NCBI GenBank assembly: GCA_019022495.1
Contig: JAFEKR010000001.1
Coordinates: forward strand, 4,030,001-4,094,000
DNA length: 64,000 bases
Direction of reading: 5' to 3'
Source of the DNA: Epichloe hybrida
Taxonomy: Eukaryota > Ascomycota > Sordariomycetes > Hypocreales > Clavicipitaceae
Position numbers and translations under genes: made by a program. Below are positions 46,057 to 56,306 of the stretch, one piece after another (the stretch's first letter is position 1; each line of letters begins with the position of its first letter). Under the pieces are notes generated by a model, which worked only from the letters and a program-made list of their open reading frames with translations, had not been told where the DNA came from and searched no databases.

Positions 46057-47835
46057 TCACCCTTCCTTCCCGGGCAATATGCCGCTCAACCCCCTCAGCA
46101 CCTCCATCAAGGGCATCTCGCTCGTCCCCGCCCTCTCCCTCTCCAGCCTCTCCCTCTCCTTCAGCCTCCTCGCCGCGAGGCCCAGCACCACATCTGCCTG
46201 CCGGCCCGCCACGAGGACGCGCTGCTCGAGCTTGTGCACATTGTCTGCCAACTGGTCGATCTCGAACTCCAGCAAAGACTGGACGGTGTGGACGCGGGAT
46301 TCCATCTGCGAGCGGACCGTCTCGAAGGGGACGAGTTCATCGGCGAGGTAGCTTCTGATCTTGCCTTCTTCGGGTTCGAGGAGCGAGAAATCGGGGAGCT
46401 GGACGGTAGGCGAGTCGTCTTCGTAGATGGGCGGCATGTCGGGCGGTGGTGGGTTGCGGATAGCTTGCCAGGCTTGTTTTTCTTGTTGTAGCCTGGATGG
46501 GTTAGATGGGCCTTTTGTTCAACCGTGGTAGATGAGGGGGGTGGGGATATGGCTGGCTGGCTGGCTGGCTGGCTGGCTTACCTTTGTATCTTTGCCTCTA
46601 GCGCGGCTAACTTGTCATCGAGTTCTATATTCCGGGGGTTCGGTTGGAGTACGGCGGTGCTGGATGGTGCATCGTCGTCTCGGTTGAACCAGTCTGAGAA
46701 GTCGGACCGTAGAGCATAGTCTTTTAGTATTTGGTCTTGGATTGCTCGGGCTGTTCCCCAATCGTTAGCAAGGACATAGAGATAGAGGGGAAGGAAAGAA
46801 GAAGACGTCATGACTTCGCAAGACGACTGATGCAGACGTACCGCCCAGGATGGCTTCTGAGTTGACCGTTCCGTGAGGCGGCTTCTGAGGCAGCGCCCGC
46901 TCGCCGCACCACATCAACAGCTGCTTCATCCTCCTCGGCTCCGGCAGGTCCCCCGCGATATGTTTGTAGAATTCCTTGGGGTCCACGTCGCGATGCGGTA
47001 TCGCCGTCTGCCCGTTGTCAATCAGCGAGCTGGCTCTCCGACCTCGCGATCCCAGACTGCTCCGCCTATTCGACTTGCCTCCCTTCTTCCGCATCTCCTT
47101 GTTTCGATTGATGATTGGTGTGTCGCTCATGGGCAGCGCAATCTTGGACGACTCCGTTGGTCTTCGCGGCGTCGGTGACGGCTCCCATCGTCTCACCGGC
47201 TTCGAAGCCTTGGCCTTGGTCTTGGTCTGGTCCGCTCTGCCCCCCGGTGCGCCGTTCGCGTGCGACTCCAGACCGCCGTCAACATCCCTCTCCGACGTTG
47301 CAGCCCGCGGCGAGCTGTTTCTCGTCGACCTCTTCTCCGTTTGTGGTGCCTCCCCGTTCGGACTGTCATGACTTGCTTTTAACCGCGCAGATTTCCGCTG
47401 TCCTGTTCTCGACCTTAATTTTGAGGTTGATGGGCCGGCTGGAGTCATCGCTACGAGGCTGGGTTCCGCCTCTGCACCCCGCTCGGGCATAGCCGCAGCC
47501 GATATTGATGTTGATGCTGATGCTGTGGTAGTTGCGCGTGTCCCTTTCCCCATTGTTGTTGTCGACGTCGTTGCCGCCGCCGCTGGCTCTGGCACTGGCA
47601 CTGGCTCCGGCTCTGGCTCCGGCTCCGGCTCCTCTGTCCTTGGCCGCTTCGATTTTCGAACAAACTGGAAATCATCATCGCGTTCAAAATCATTCACGGC
47701 TACAGACCAAAGTGGTTAGCATACTCTGCTTCATTCAACCTTCTCACGGCCTTTCCTCGACTCCGTGTGAGACCCGGCATAGAACCTACCAGCCGGACGG
47801 CGCTTGCTTCTTCGGCGCTCTTGCTGGTTGCTCAT
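46057..47835 (-). CDS. dsn1: Kinetochore Mis12/MIND complex subunit Dsn1 (Mis13)
   Basis: Four exons, 47835-47790, 47699-46842, 46750-46582 and 46492-46057, give 502 residues. The N-terminus MSNQQERRRSKRRPA, followed by NDFERDDDFQFVRKSKR, is the basic/acidic opening usual in fungal Mis13. A long low-complexity part includes an EPEPEPVPVPEP run (47590-47640). The conserved Mis13 block begins DPKEFYKHIAGDLPEPRRMK and LLMWCGERALP, continues through SEAILGARAIQDQILKDY, and ends in coiled coil (VRSQMESRVHTVQSLLEFE). Dsn1 is part of the Mtw1-Nnf1-Nsl1-Dsn1 complex that links CENP-C and the inner kinetochore to Ndc80. All three introns restore conserved residues (A, A and R codons). Intron 3 begins with a GGCT microsatellite. 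Confidence 0.92.
46551..46581. repeat. GGCT tetranucleotide microsatellite at a splice donor
   Basis: About six tandem GGCT units run directly into the 5' splice site of dsn1 intron 3 (minus strand gtaagccagccagcc). Length changes could move intronic sequence but not the GT itself. Confidence 0.7.
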
Positions 47836-49241
47836 GCTAAGAAGTTGTAGCGCCTGTTGAGTCGTCACAAGAGTCGTCATGGATGGCCAATGAAAGAGCT
47901 ACATGGGGCGAGTATGCAAGTCGAATATGAGTAACGGGCCGGCGCGGCCGCTCAATGTACAAAGTCGGCGGTTTGCGTGTGGCTTTGGTGATGGTGGCTG
48001 GCAGTATGAGTATGGATGCTATGGTGGTGAACCACCTTGCTGGAGTGGCTGTCGCGCGAGTGAAGTGCAGTTTCGATCGAGTTCTCGACTTCTCGAGCAG
48101 ACTTGTCGCGTCACCGATGTCGCGCGTCTGGCTCGAGCTCGACAGCCGGCGCACGTAGTATGGTGATTTATCCGTATTTACTTTCGGCTTTTCGAATCGA
48201 GAGCGGGATTGCGAAAAGAAAGAATCTGCTCGGCAGAGAGCAACACCAGGCGCAGAAACGGCGATGCTTTCTCGTGTAGAGAGAAAGCTGCATCGTCTTG
48301 TTTACCTTGGAGAGACGAGGATACGACTTGCGTTGCACTAAGCCATTTTGGGCCACCTTGCACCCCGCCTCGTAGAAATACCAGCCGAGTGCGTGATTGG
48401 TCCAGCGCGCGCGCATCAATCAATAAATCCCTTTACAGTAATCCGTATGCTGTATAAATCCCCTCACCCCTCCTTCCTTTTAATTCTCTTCATGGATTGG
48501 GGGTTTTTTCTTTTCATGATTTTACTCACACATCAGTGACACACATAACCAGCCCCGAGCATATGGCATATCTTGTTCAACTTAGTACTTCTTAGTAGCT
48601 TCTTATTGCCTATAAATATAAAGCCTGTCAACACCGACAAAGAAAACCAAAACGTTTTCAACAAAACTACGTGTTCATTCGCAACGCCACGTGTAAACAA
48701 AGAAGATCTCACCCCTTCCAACACCTTTTGATGTGTGTGTACTGTGTGGAAATGTACATGAATGAATGTGCAACAGGCCAATTAACAAGTCATACCCCTC
48801 ACAGAGAAGCTACATGGCCTGCAACACAAAACCAAGTCTGAATAAAGTAAAGCAAGCCCCTGAAGCTTGTGCTCCCAAGAGTCACTGCCTTTTCTTGCCG
48901 GAATTCCGTACACCAAGTCCCAAATAGATCGTCCAATTTCATAATAGAGTGTTATACAGGGCAAGATATGGTCGACACGGTGAAGAGAAAACGCCCTATG
49001 CTCACACGATCGACCCAAACACTTGTGCCTGTTGGGATCGAGCGGAGCAAATGACGGATTGTCAGACTTTTGAATGAGTCCCATGCCACTTTGTGGAAAG
49101 GTGCAACGTGACGTTTTGTCTCGAGACTCGACATGAACTTGTCATGTCTGTGAAAAGTCAAGAATTTGCATCGCCGCAGGGTATGTCGTCCCCTGACTGT
49201 CCCAGAAAATCGTTTGTTTCACCAGCTACTCGCTGCTGATT
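47836..49241. other. dsn1 promoter and atf1 3' region
   Basis: No supported gene in 1.4 kb. Overlapping short frames at 47837-48457 are GC-rich noise; 48533-49161 looks like UTR-type sequence. The dsn1 promoter lies at the left and the atf1 3' UTR at the right. Confidence 0.5.
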
Positions 49242-51261
49242 CTATGAGAAACGGCGCTGGACTCCTTGTCCGGCCATGACCTGCTGTTGATTAGGCATTG
49301 GCCCGGCCATTCCGTAAGGGTTCATTTGGGAGTTGTAGGGCTCGACAACTTGTGACATGAAAGCCCCGTGAAGACCTTGTTGTTGAGTAACGGGGCAGTC
49401 TTTGTGAGCCAGAAGCAATGTCTTTAGGTTGACGACCTCTTCCCTCAGCTGCGTTATTTGCGCTGTAAGTGCGTCATTTTCACTGCTGTACATTTCAACC
49501 TTGTTTTGCAGGTTCGCTAGCCACTGCTTCTTACGTTGTCTACACTTGAGAGCAGCAACACTATTAAACTTTGGTGTTAGAATCTCGACATCAAGGAAAT
49601 CAAAATTTGATAAGAAGAAAGCGAAGCGTACCGATTTCTTTCGAGGAAGTTCTTGCGTTTCTCCTCATCCGTCATCTTCACCTTTGGATTTCCGTCTTCA
49701 CCCATCATGTCGTCGTCGTCGTCGTCGTCGTCAGAGAATTCGGGAATGCTCCCATTCACAGAGCTGGAATTGCCTTTTGCCTTTTTACTGTGGGGAGCCT
49801 TGGCCGGTGGTAGATCGTCAGCTTTTCTTCTACCATTTGTCGCAGCTGCGCCCTTTTTGCCCTTGCCCTTGCCCGCAGGTCTCGCTTGCTCGCTATCTTG
49901 AGACCCATTGGTCCCTTCGCTCACTCCTCTCGAAGCCCCTTTCCCACTTGGCATTTGGGGTGACGTGTTTGCGTTTTGAGCAGATGTTGGTGGTGGTGGA
50001 TGAGCGTGGCTAGGCGCGCCGGAAGTGCTGAATCGGTTTGACGCTTGAGTACTGTTCCTACTCTGTGCACCCTGAGCGAGCATAAACAACCCGTTCGCGG
50101 CGTCGTTATCGTGGGGGTCGAAAGGCCCGGGTGCTTGTTTTGGCTCTGTTTTAATTTTCGGTGTGCCGTTAGGCACATCAGAGGGCTGCGACGTTGGTTG
50201 CTGTACTTGCTGCTGCTGCTGCTGCTGTTGTTGTTGCTGCTGCTGATGCTGCTGCTGCTGTTCTTGTTGCTGCCGCACGTGTTGTTGCTGGCCTTGTTGT
50301 TGACCAGGAGGGTTTTGATCGCGTTTGGCAGCAGCTGCGCTGATGGCAGTTCGATGAAAGTCGAGGGTACTGGGAGTCGCGCCGCCGCTGGCGAGCTGTG
50401 CAAAAAGGGCCTGAGAATTCGGGCTTGGGGCAGGGAACATAGACCCGCTACCGCCGGGCGTGAGGCCAGATCGTAGCGAAGACTCGTTCGGGGTCGGAAA
50501 TCCTCCACGGAGGTGGTGCGTATCGCTGAAGTAGTCGTTGGCTGGTCCTGACAACATGGCAGGGCTCAAGGGACCGGTGCGCAGCGAGCCACCTCCCCAG
50601 TTGAAAGGTGTCGAGTTGCCGCCGGGGAGAAGCGAAGAGGGCGAGGTTAATGATGCGACAGAAGGCAGTTTGGTGCCTCCTGGAGTCTCTGGGCCTCCGC
50701 CGCCCCCGAAAGACTGTTCGAAGGGATTGGGCTCCAGACTGAGAGATCCACCAACTTGACCGGCGAAGAATTCGGGTGTGTTGTTTCCTTGGGATTGTTG
50801 GCCTGGTCGAGGAGGGGGCGCGAGAGGCTTCGTGTGTTCCACATTAGACGCACCGTCGTGCTTCACGGCGGGGTTGGGCTTGGAATCGGGGGCTGGATCT
50901 GTAGTCGCAAAAACAATAACCGACTTTGTAAGTAGAGTTGACGATGACTGGTTGCAACTCCCCAAAATTGAGGCTCAGACGAGAAGGGGATGGGTGAAAG
51001 GGGAGGGGGGGGGGGGGTTGACGTCGACGTGGATGACGACAGGTGGAGAAGAGCAACGAGGCAAATGTGCGATGGTTGCGTTGGATGCGTTGGTTGGGAG
51101 ACAACGGGCCAGGCAGACAAGTGTGGCAATGGTGCAGGAGAGTTGGAATAGGATGAAGATGAGGCTCAAGAAGAGGCTCGATGTGGCTCACCTTGTCGTG
51201 ATGTCTTGTTGCTGCTGGACGGTTGGGGGGGCTTCGACTCTGTTGTAGGAGAAGTCCCCAT
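49242..51261 (-). CDS. atf1: bZIP stress-response transcription factor, Atf1/AtfA type
   Basis: Three exons, 51261-51192, 50898-49632 and 49560-49242, give 551 residues. The bZIP basic region is split by intron 2: FLERNR joins VAALKCRQRKKQWLANLQ, the exact Atf1/CREB-type DNA-binding motif with the invariant N and R; the leucine zipper follows (YSSENDALTAQITQLREEV). The N-terminal half has the osmotic-stress (Aft1_OSA-like) segment FFAGQVGGSLSLEPNPFEQSF. A polyglutamine tract (about residues 220-255), an acidic run (DDDDDDDD) and a lysine-rich NLS lie before the bZIP. Atf1 is a nuclear target of the Hog1/Sty1 MAP kinase and binds TGACGT sites in oxidative, osmotic and conidial stress genes. 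Exon 1 (MGTSPTTESKPPQPSSS) is inferred from phase and a GT donor. Confidence 0.94.
50199..50305 (-). repeat. CAG/CAA tract encoding polyglutamine in atf1
   Basis: Runs of CAG mixed with CAA and a few CAC, GAG and CGG codons encode a Q-rich segment with up to about 13 consecutive glutamines. Mixed codons limit but do not prevent slippage. The opposite strand gives a poly-Leu shadow frame (50045-50476). Confidence 0.85.
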
Positions 51262-51518
51262 GATGACACAATGGTGCGTTGATGTAGTGTAGTAGGACTT
51301 TTGGGGGGGTAGGAATTGGGGGGGTAGGATATGGGGGGCTTGGTCGGTACGCCGTGTACGGGGTGGGGTAGAGTATGTGAGATAGACACAAGTCGATGAG
51401 GTCGATGGGAAAAGACGAAAGGAGCGCCTCAGGTGATGAGGTCAGAGACGTCGACAGATGTCAGAGGCGTGTATTTCTGGCAGGGCAGGCCAAATGCCGT
51501 ACACGCGTGGGTTGAGGT

Positions 51519-51560
51519 CAACGAGGCGGAGGCCAACGAGGCGGAGGCCAACGAGGCGGC
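51519..51560. repeat. 15-bp minisatellite upstream of atf1
   Basis: Nearly three tandem copies of CAACGAGGCGGAGGC, about 260 bp upstream of the atf1 start codon. Identical copies suggest recent slippage. Confidence 0.75.
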
Positions 51561-53426
51561 GCTGTCTAGGCTGGGCGAAGATTTACAAGCGCGCAGCAGC
51601 AGCGCACAGCCAAGGGCCAGGCAGCGAGCGGTCGGGCCGAGAGGGAAGAGAGAGAAAAAAACGACCAGACAGGCAGGTCTCTCGCCGGCGGACCAGACCA
51701 GCGACCAGCGTCTTTGCTCAAAACGAAAAGTGATACAAAAAGTGAGTAGTATGCGTCGCAGGCCTCAAGCTTTCGATTGCTACCAAATGCGGACGGGCGC
51801 GCGCAGCTGAGAGTGGGAGTGGGATTGCGTCGAGCAGACGACGATCGGGAAGGGGGCTCAGGCGTGAGTTTGCAGAGAAAAAGACGTCAGAGATGACGTT
51901 GTGAGAAGCAGCGAAAAGGAAGGCGCGGAAGAAAAAGCGAATGGCGGCGCCGGGGGGTCTTGGAAAGGGCCTCTTTCTGCTGGTGCTGTGGCCAGCCGGG
52001 GCGGGTCCAGAGATTTTGGGAGAGAGGCGGCAGGGAAGGAGCAACGGCCGTGGATTTGACTGGCTGGCCGGCTGACAAACCAGCACGTGATGGTGTGCTC
52101 GCACTGTGCGGGAAATCGGTCGATTCGCCCATGAATCGGACATGTATTATTCGGTCGCCATCAGAGGCAGCATGACCATGTATGAGACATATGAGACAGT
52201 GACGGACCGTTTTCTCCGACGGCGAGGCCATTCGACTCTACGGGGGACCTGTGCTCCGTCCGTATGTACATACGTACAGTATTATGGATAGTTCTCATTC
52301 CCATACCAGACGGTTTCGAAATAGTCTGGCCTACTAACGTCCGACTTGTTGGACTTGTACGGATTATGTGGTGTCCCAGACAAGAGCAAGTGGCCGGCTG
52401 GCGGCGCACGGTGCAGAGCGAGCACCTGACCATTGATCGTTCCTGACGGTGCCACGGTGGCATGTCCAAGGCTGGCGATCTGCGCACTGTCCACACAGTG
52501 TTTCACACTCCACCTTGGGGGGGGAACCTGGGGGGGTCGGCGTCTCGGATGTCTTCTACACGCTCTGGGATACCAGAAAAGAACTCCGACTCTGCTTCCA
52601 ATGCACAATACCACAAGACCACAGGACCGACGGGACAGGTTGCACCTCAATCCCTTCACGGCATCGCCATGCTGCAGTACGGAGTAGACGGACGAGGCAC
52701 AGACTGCGCGCAACTCCCGAGTTGGCTGTACGTAGATTTGGATTAGGTCAGAATGACGTGTTCTTTACGGATCCGTACCCGTGTTATTATTGCTGATAGC
52801 TGATAATGGCCCTCACGCGTTGACCAGCATGTCATTCAGCCGGCGGGCGCGTTCGCAACAGATATCGACAAGGGCAGTAATACAAGACGACGTAGAAACA
52901 AACATTGTTCTCGAACACGAGATATCATGATTCGTCGCCAAGTTACCCATCATGCTTTCTTCAGAGAGCCACCTCGGACACGAGTTTTCTCCGGCTCGAC
53001 GCCGTCCTCGACACTAGTACAAGAGATGCCGGGGACACGAGCATGCTCCGTAGCTCACAGCCAATTAACACGAGTAGTCCTGAGATTGGTTGATTTACAA
53101 TCGCAACCTGTATGCAGTCTTTGAGTTCCCCTCCCTCTCACGGCAAATACATACTGGCGGGTTGGCCATCGGCAACGACGGCTTATTCCGCTCTACGTTT
53201 TCCCTTGTTTTTGTGTGCGTTGTTAAATACGATTGACCGCAAGAGCCACTCTGAAATTGTCACGGTATTGTGTAGTCCGGTGTTGGGGAGATTTTCTGCT
53301 TCTTTGGTTTCTGGAAAGAGAAGCACAGTGCGTTTGTTAATGTCACACCAGACCTCCACTACAGTCGACACTGTGAGGCAACTTGGGTGGGATGGGAGGG
53401 GCCATGTCGCGCTAACTCGCCTTGGA

Positions 53427-53434
53427 TGACGTCA
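53427..53434. promoter_or_regulatory. Perfect CRE palindrome TGACGTCA
   Basis: This is a consensus ATF/CREB site about 2.2 kb upstream of the atf1 start codon. An 8-mer can arise by chance in several kilobases, so a function is only suggested by its position and by the half-sites at 51883-51900. Confidence 0.35.
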
Positions 53435-54539
53435 ACTACATGCCCTCAGATTTCGACTTTTTTTCTGCTCTTATTATTTGCGTGTGTTGTTTGTCCAGGG
53501 AAATGCCATAGATCAGTCCGGACACATACATGTAGTTTTTGGTCACGGAAGACAGATGTTTGATGCCACGCGCCGCGCGCAAGCATTTCTGAGGGCGACA
53601 AGTTCTGTGAAGTTATGATTGCGACAAGGACAGCTGGGGTTCTGCCGTGACACTTTGCACACGACTTTCTTACGTCACAATTGCGCTGCGCGTGCCATGC
53701 TTAATATGGACGACGCTCCTCTCCCTTTTCGCTTTTCGCCAGTCCGTCTTGTGTCCACGACGCATCTTATGTACATGTAAACCGCATGTTTCACCCCCCG
53801 AGGAGATTGATGCATCGCTCAATGTCCCGCCCTGGCTGGCCGCGCCTACATACAAGGCTAGATTGATTTCCATCTGCCGAGTGATAACGACGACTCTCAT
53901 GTTCCGCGTCTCGATGAGAAGCGGGCGGGGCACAGTCTTGGCGCGCGTGAAGCGACTGGCGACTGGCCATCGAGGGAGTGTGCCATAAATATTTATGTAT
54001 CAGATATTTGATCTGAATGGCATGATGAGAGGGTATCAGATCGAGCATCGCTACAACCAATTATTGACTTGGCGTCACCTCTCTGCTGCAGATCCCAGGT
54101 ACTCTAGGACTACCTTCCAAAAGCCCATTTCCTAGACGGTGAACTGACTTGGAGCCTTGCTTTAGAGTTCCTCTTGGCTTTTGCATGAAGGTTTGTAAAA
54201 ATTGAAATACTGAACGTGATGTAGCCTACGGCTGAACACACAATTCTCCAAACATTTTGTCTCATGTCCAATCGTGACTAAGTCGCGGTATCAAGCAATA
54301 CGCAGTAGTACCTCTTTTCACCCAACACACGGCGGCCGAATAAGTCCTCGCAACCTATTCTTCAAAATCAACCATTATCAAAAACTATGCCAAAACACAC
54401 AAAACGATACCATCCAGTCGTCATGTCCATGTCAAGAACCCACACCAATCCAGCCGTCTGCAAAATTACACGTAGTTTTCCAAAAGTCCTCTACACTACC
54501 GAGTTACTTCTCACCATCATCACCAAACTCCCTAAAAAC

Positions 54540-55620
54540 TCACAGCTTTCCCCCATTCCTCCTAACCCTGAACCCATGCCTCGGCGCGTGAACCCTCACC
54601 GTCCCATCCTCCCCCCTCGTCTCATAGACAACCTCCTCGTCACTCAGCCCAACCAGCCTCCCCACATCCTTTCCCGAGCTCCCCGTGTCCGTCGGCCCAA
54701 CCAGCACCTCATCCCCCCGCGCAAGCCCCAAACTGACAGCGTCAAAGTCGGTCGCATCAACACCCAGCTCCTCGTCGTGATACCCCGACCCAACAATCAA
54801 GCGGCTCGCCTCCCCGCCCTTGACCCTACACTGCTCCCCGGCCCTGCTCTGCGCCTCCCGCACGGCCTCGTCGAACCTGTCTATCCACGCGTACACGCGG
54901 GGGTACACCCCGGGCGAGAACTTGTCCTCGGGCAGCGCGCCAGGCAGGCCCTTCAGCCAGTGGAGCGGCCACACGGCCTCAATGTCGGCGAGGCCGGGAG
55001 ACGGGGTGCCGAGGACCCATTCCCGCCCGTCGGCGAGGAGGGTGTCCTCGAGGAAGCGGAAGACGGAGGCGATTTCGCGCAGCGCAACGGGCTGGATGCG
55101 CGCGTCGCGCTCGGGCGTCCGCCTCGCCTTCGCGCCCGTGAAGTCCTCGCGGTCCTTCTGGAACTTGGGATCCCGGAGGAGCGGGAGGCTGCCCGGCAGG
55201 AGGGCGGCCGCCCAGTTGAAGATGCCGGCGTCGTTCATGAGGTGGGAGAGGAGGCGCTCTATGGCGCGGTGCTCGGCCGAGGCGGAGCCCAGTCGGGCCG
55301 CTGACGTGTCGAGCTTCTCCAGCTTCTGGAGCTGGAGCCGCGTGTCGAGATAGATGTCTCTGCTGATGGCGAGGATGGGGATACGTCGGTAGCCGATCCC
55401 TAGGCGGGCTACGTCTGGACGGGGCATCATGGGTGGTTGGTTCTGCGTTTGGTCTTTTTTGTCAGCTTGGCTGTCAGGGAAACAATGCATTGCGCACCAG
55501 TTTCGGACGTCATCGTACACATTGGACGTATGGGATGCCGCGCAGGGCGAGATACCAGATGATGCGTCGGGCATACGGCGAGTATGCGTAGTGGTAGAGC
55601 ACAATCTCATTTTCAGCCAT
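54540..55620 (-). CDS. Glutathione S-transferase-like protein (GST N-terminal fold)
   Basis: Two exons, 55620-55519 and 55442-54540 (phase 0, TGT then AAC), give 334 residues. The N-terminus MAENEIVLYHYAYSPYARRI has the thioredoxin-like beta-alpha-beta start with an SPYARR motif at the glutathione-site position; GYRRIPILAISRDIYLDT supplies the cis-Pro (IPI) and the following D-T element. A helical C-terminal domain follows (residues about 90-240; SPGLADIEAVWPLHWL), then an unusual 80-residue C-terminal extension rich in Asp/Gly/Val (DEVLVGPTDTG, DGTVRVHAPRHGFRV) that looks like a small beta domain. Cytosolic; substrate unknown. Exon 1 is inferred, but it restores the fold exactly. The long plus-strand frame at 54387-55304 is a GC-rich shadow. 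Confidence 0.87.
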
Positions 55621-56306
55621 CGTGTCCCGAGGTCACGTAGAATGGGGGATAGGAACTTGGGATTCGAGACAGAACTATTTTTTCGCCCGATTGACGTTGG
55701 AAATAACCGTCATTTGTGGTAGTCTACCACCATCAACCGAAAAGGTTAATACTGTTGCCCGATGGCGGATAATCGTCTATGACGAGTAATATGCGCGCAC
55801 AACCGTAACAAGGAAGCTGAAGATGCACGTAGCTAAATCGCGTCTACACACTCAAAAAAGCATATGGAGCTTTTACCCTTCCATTTATATGATAGAGGAT
55901 AGCGTCAATCCATCCTTTTCTCCTCATTGATCATTCCGCTAGGGGACATCTTTTCCCGACGTCACGTGCCCACGCACGATAAATACATAGAGGTCCCCGG
56001 CTAGATGCGGGGGTTGGCGCCACGATTTAACCGGTTTAACCAATGGGGTGTAGCACGTCAACTTCTCTTCGTGCACTTACTTGAACGACAAGGACAAATA
56101 AGTTCGGGGAATAGCGCCAACAGATTTGATTGCAGAAAACTATCGAACCAGCTCATTAGAGTGACGAAAACGCCATCTCGTCATCTGTTTTGCGTATCTC
56201 GTGTATACGCGTAGAGTAAAAAACAAAAAGTTCCCAACTTAGAGCAGTTCGCGATGAAAAAAGCCAGGGTAGAAGAGCTCCCCCCTACTCGTCAAGGCAC
56301 ATCGAA
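55621..56306. other. Intergenic between the GST-like and zinc-knuckle genes
   Basis: This holds the GST-like promoter and the zinc-knuckle 3' UTR. It contains GACGTCACGTG at 55958-55968, a compound CRE/E-box-like site. No gene is seen. Confidence 0.5.

Larger units (their letters stand above)
51262..54539. other. 3.3-kb non-coding region upstream of atf1
   Basis: No gene with recognisable domains was found on either strand. It includes the long atf1 promoter/5' UTR. A 15-bp minisatellite lies at 51519-51560. CRE-like sites lie at 51883-51900 (GACGTCA and TGACGTT), and a perfect TGACGTCA palindrome at 53427-53434. Frames such as 52282-52713, 53112-53429 and 53647-53988 look random. An unannotated ncRNA cannot be excluded. 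Confidence 0.5.

Noticed and set aside
50045..50476. 143-residue plus-strand frame with poly-leucine
   Set aside because: It is the antisense of the polyglutamine tract of atf1.
54387..55304. 305-residue plus-strand frame opposite the GST-like gene
   Set aside because: It is a GC-rich shadow; the minus strand has a conserved fold, start and intron, and the plus frame has only low-complexity Pro/Arg sequence.
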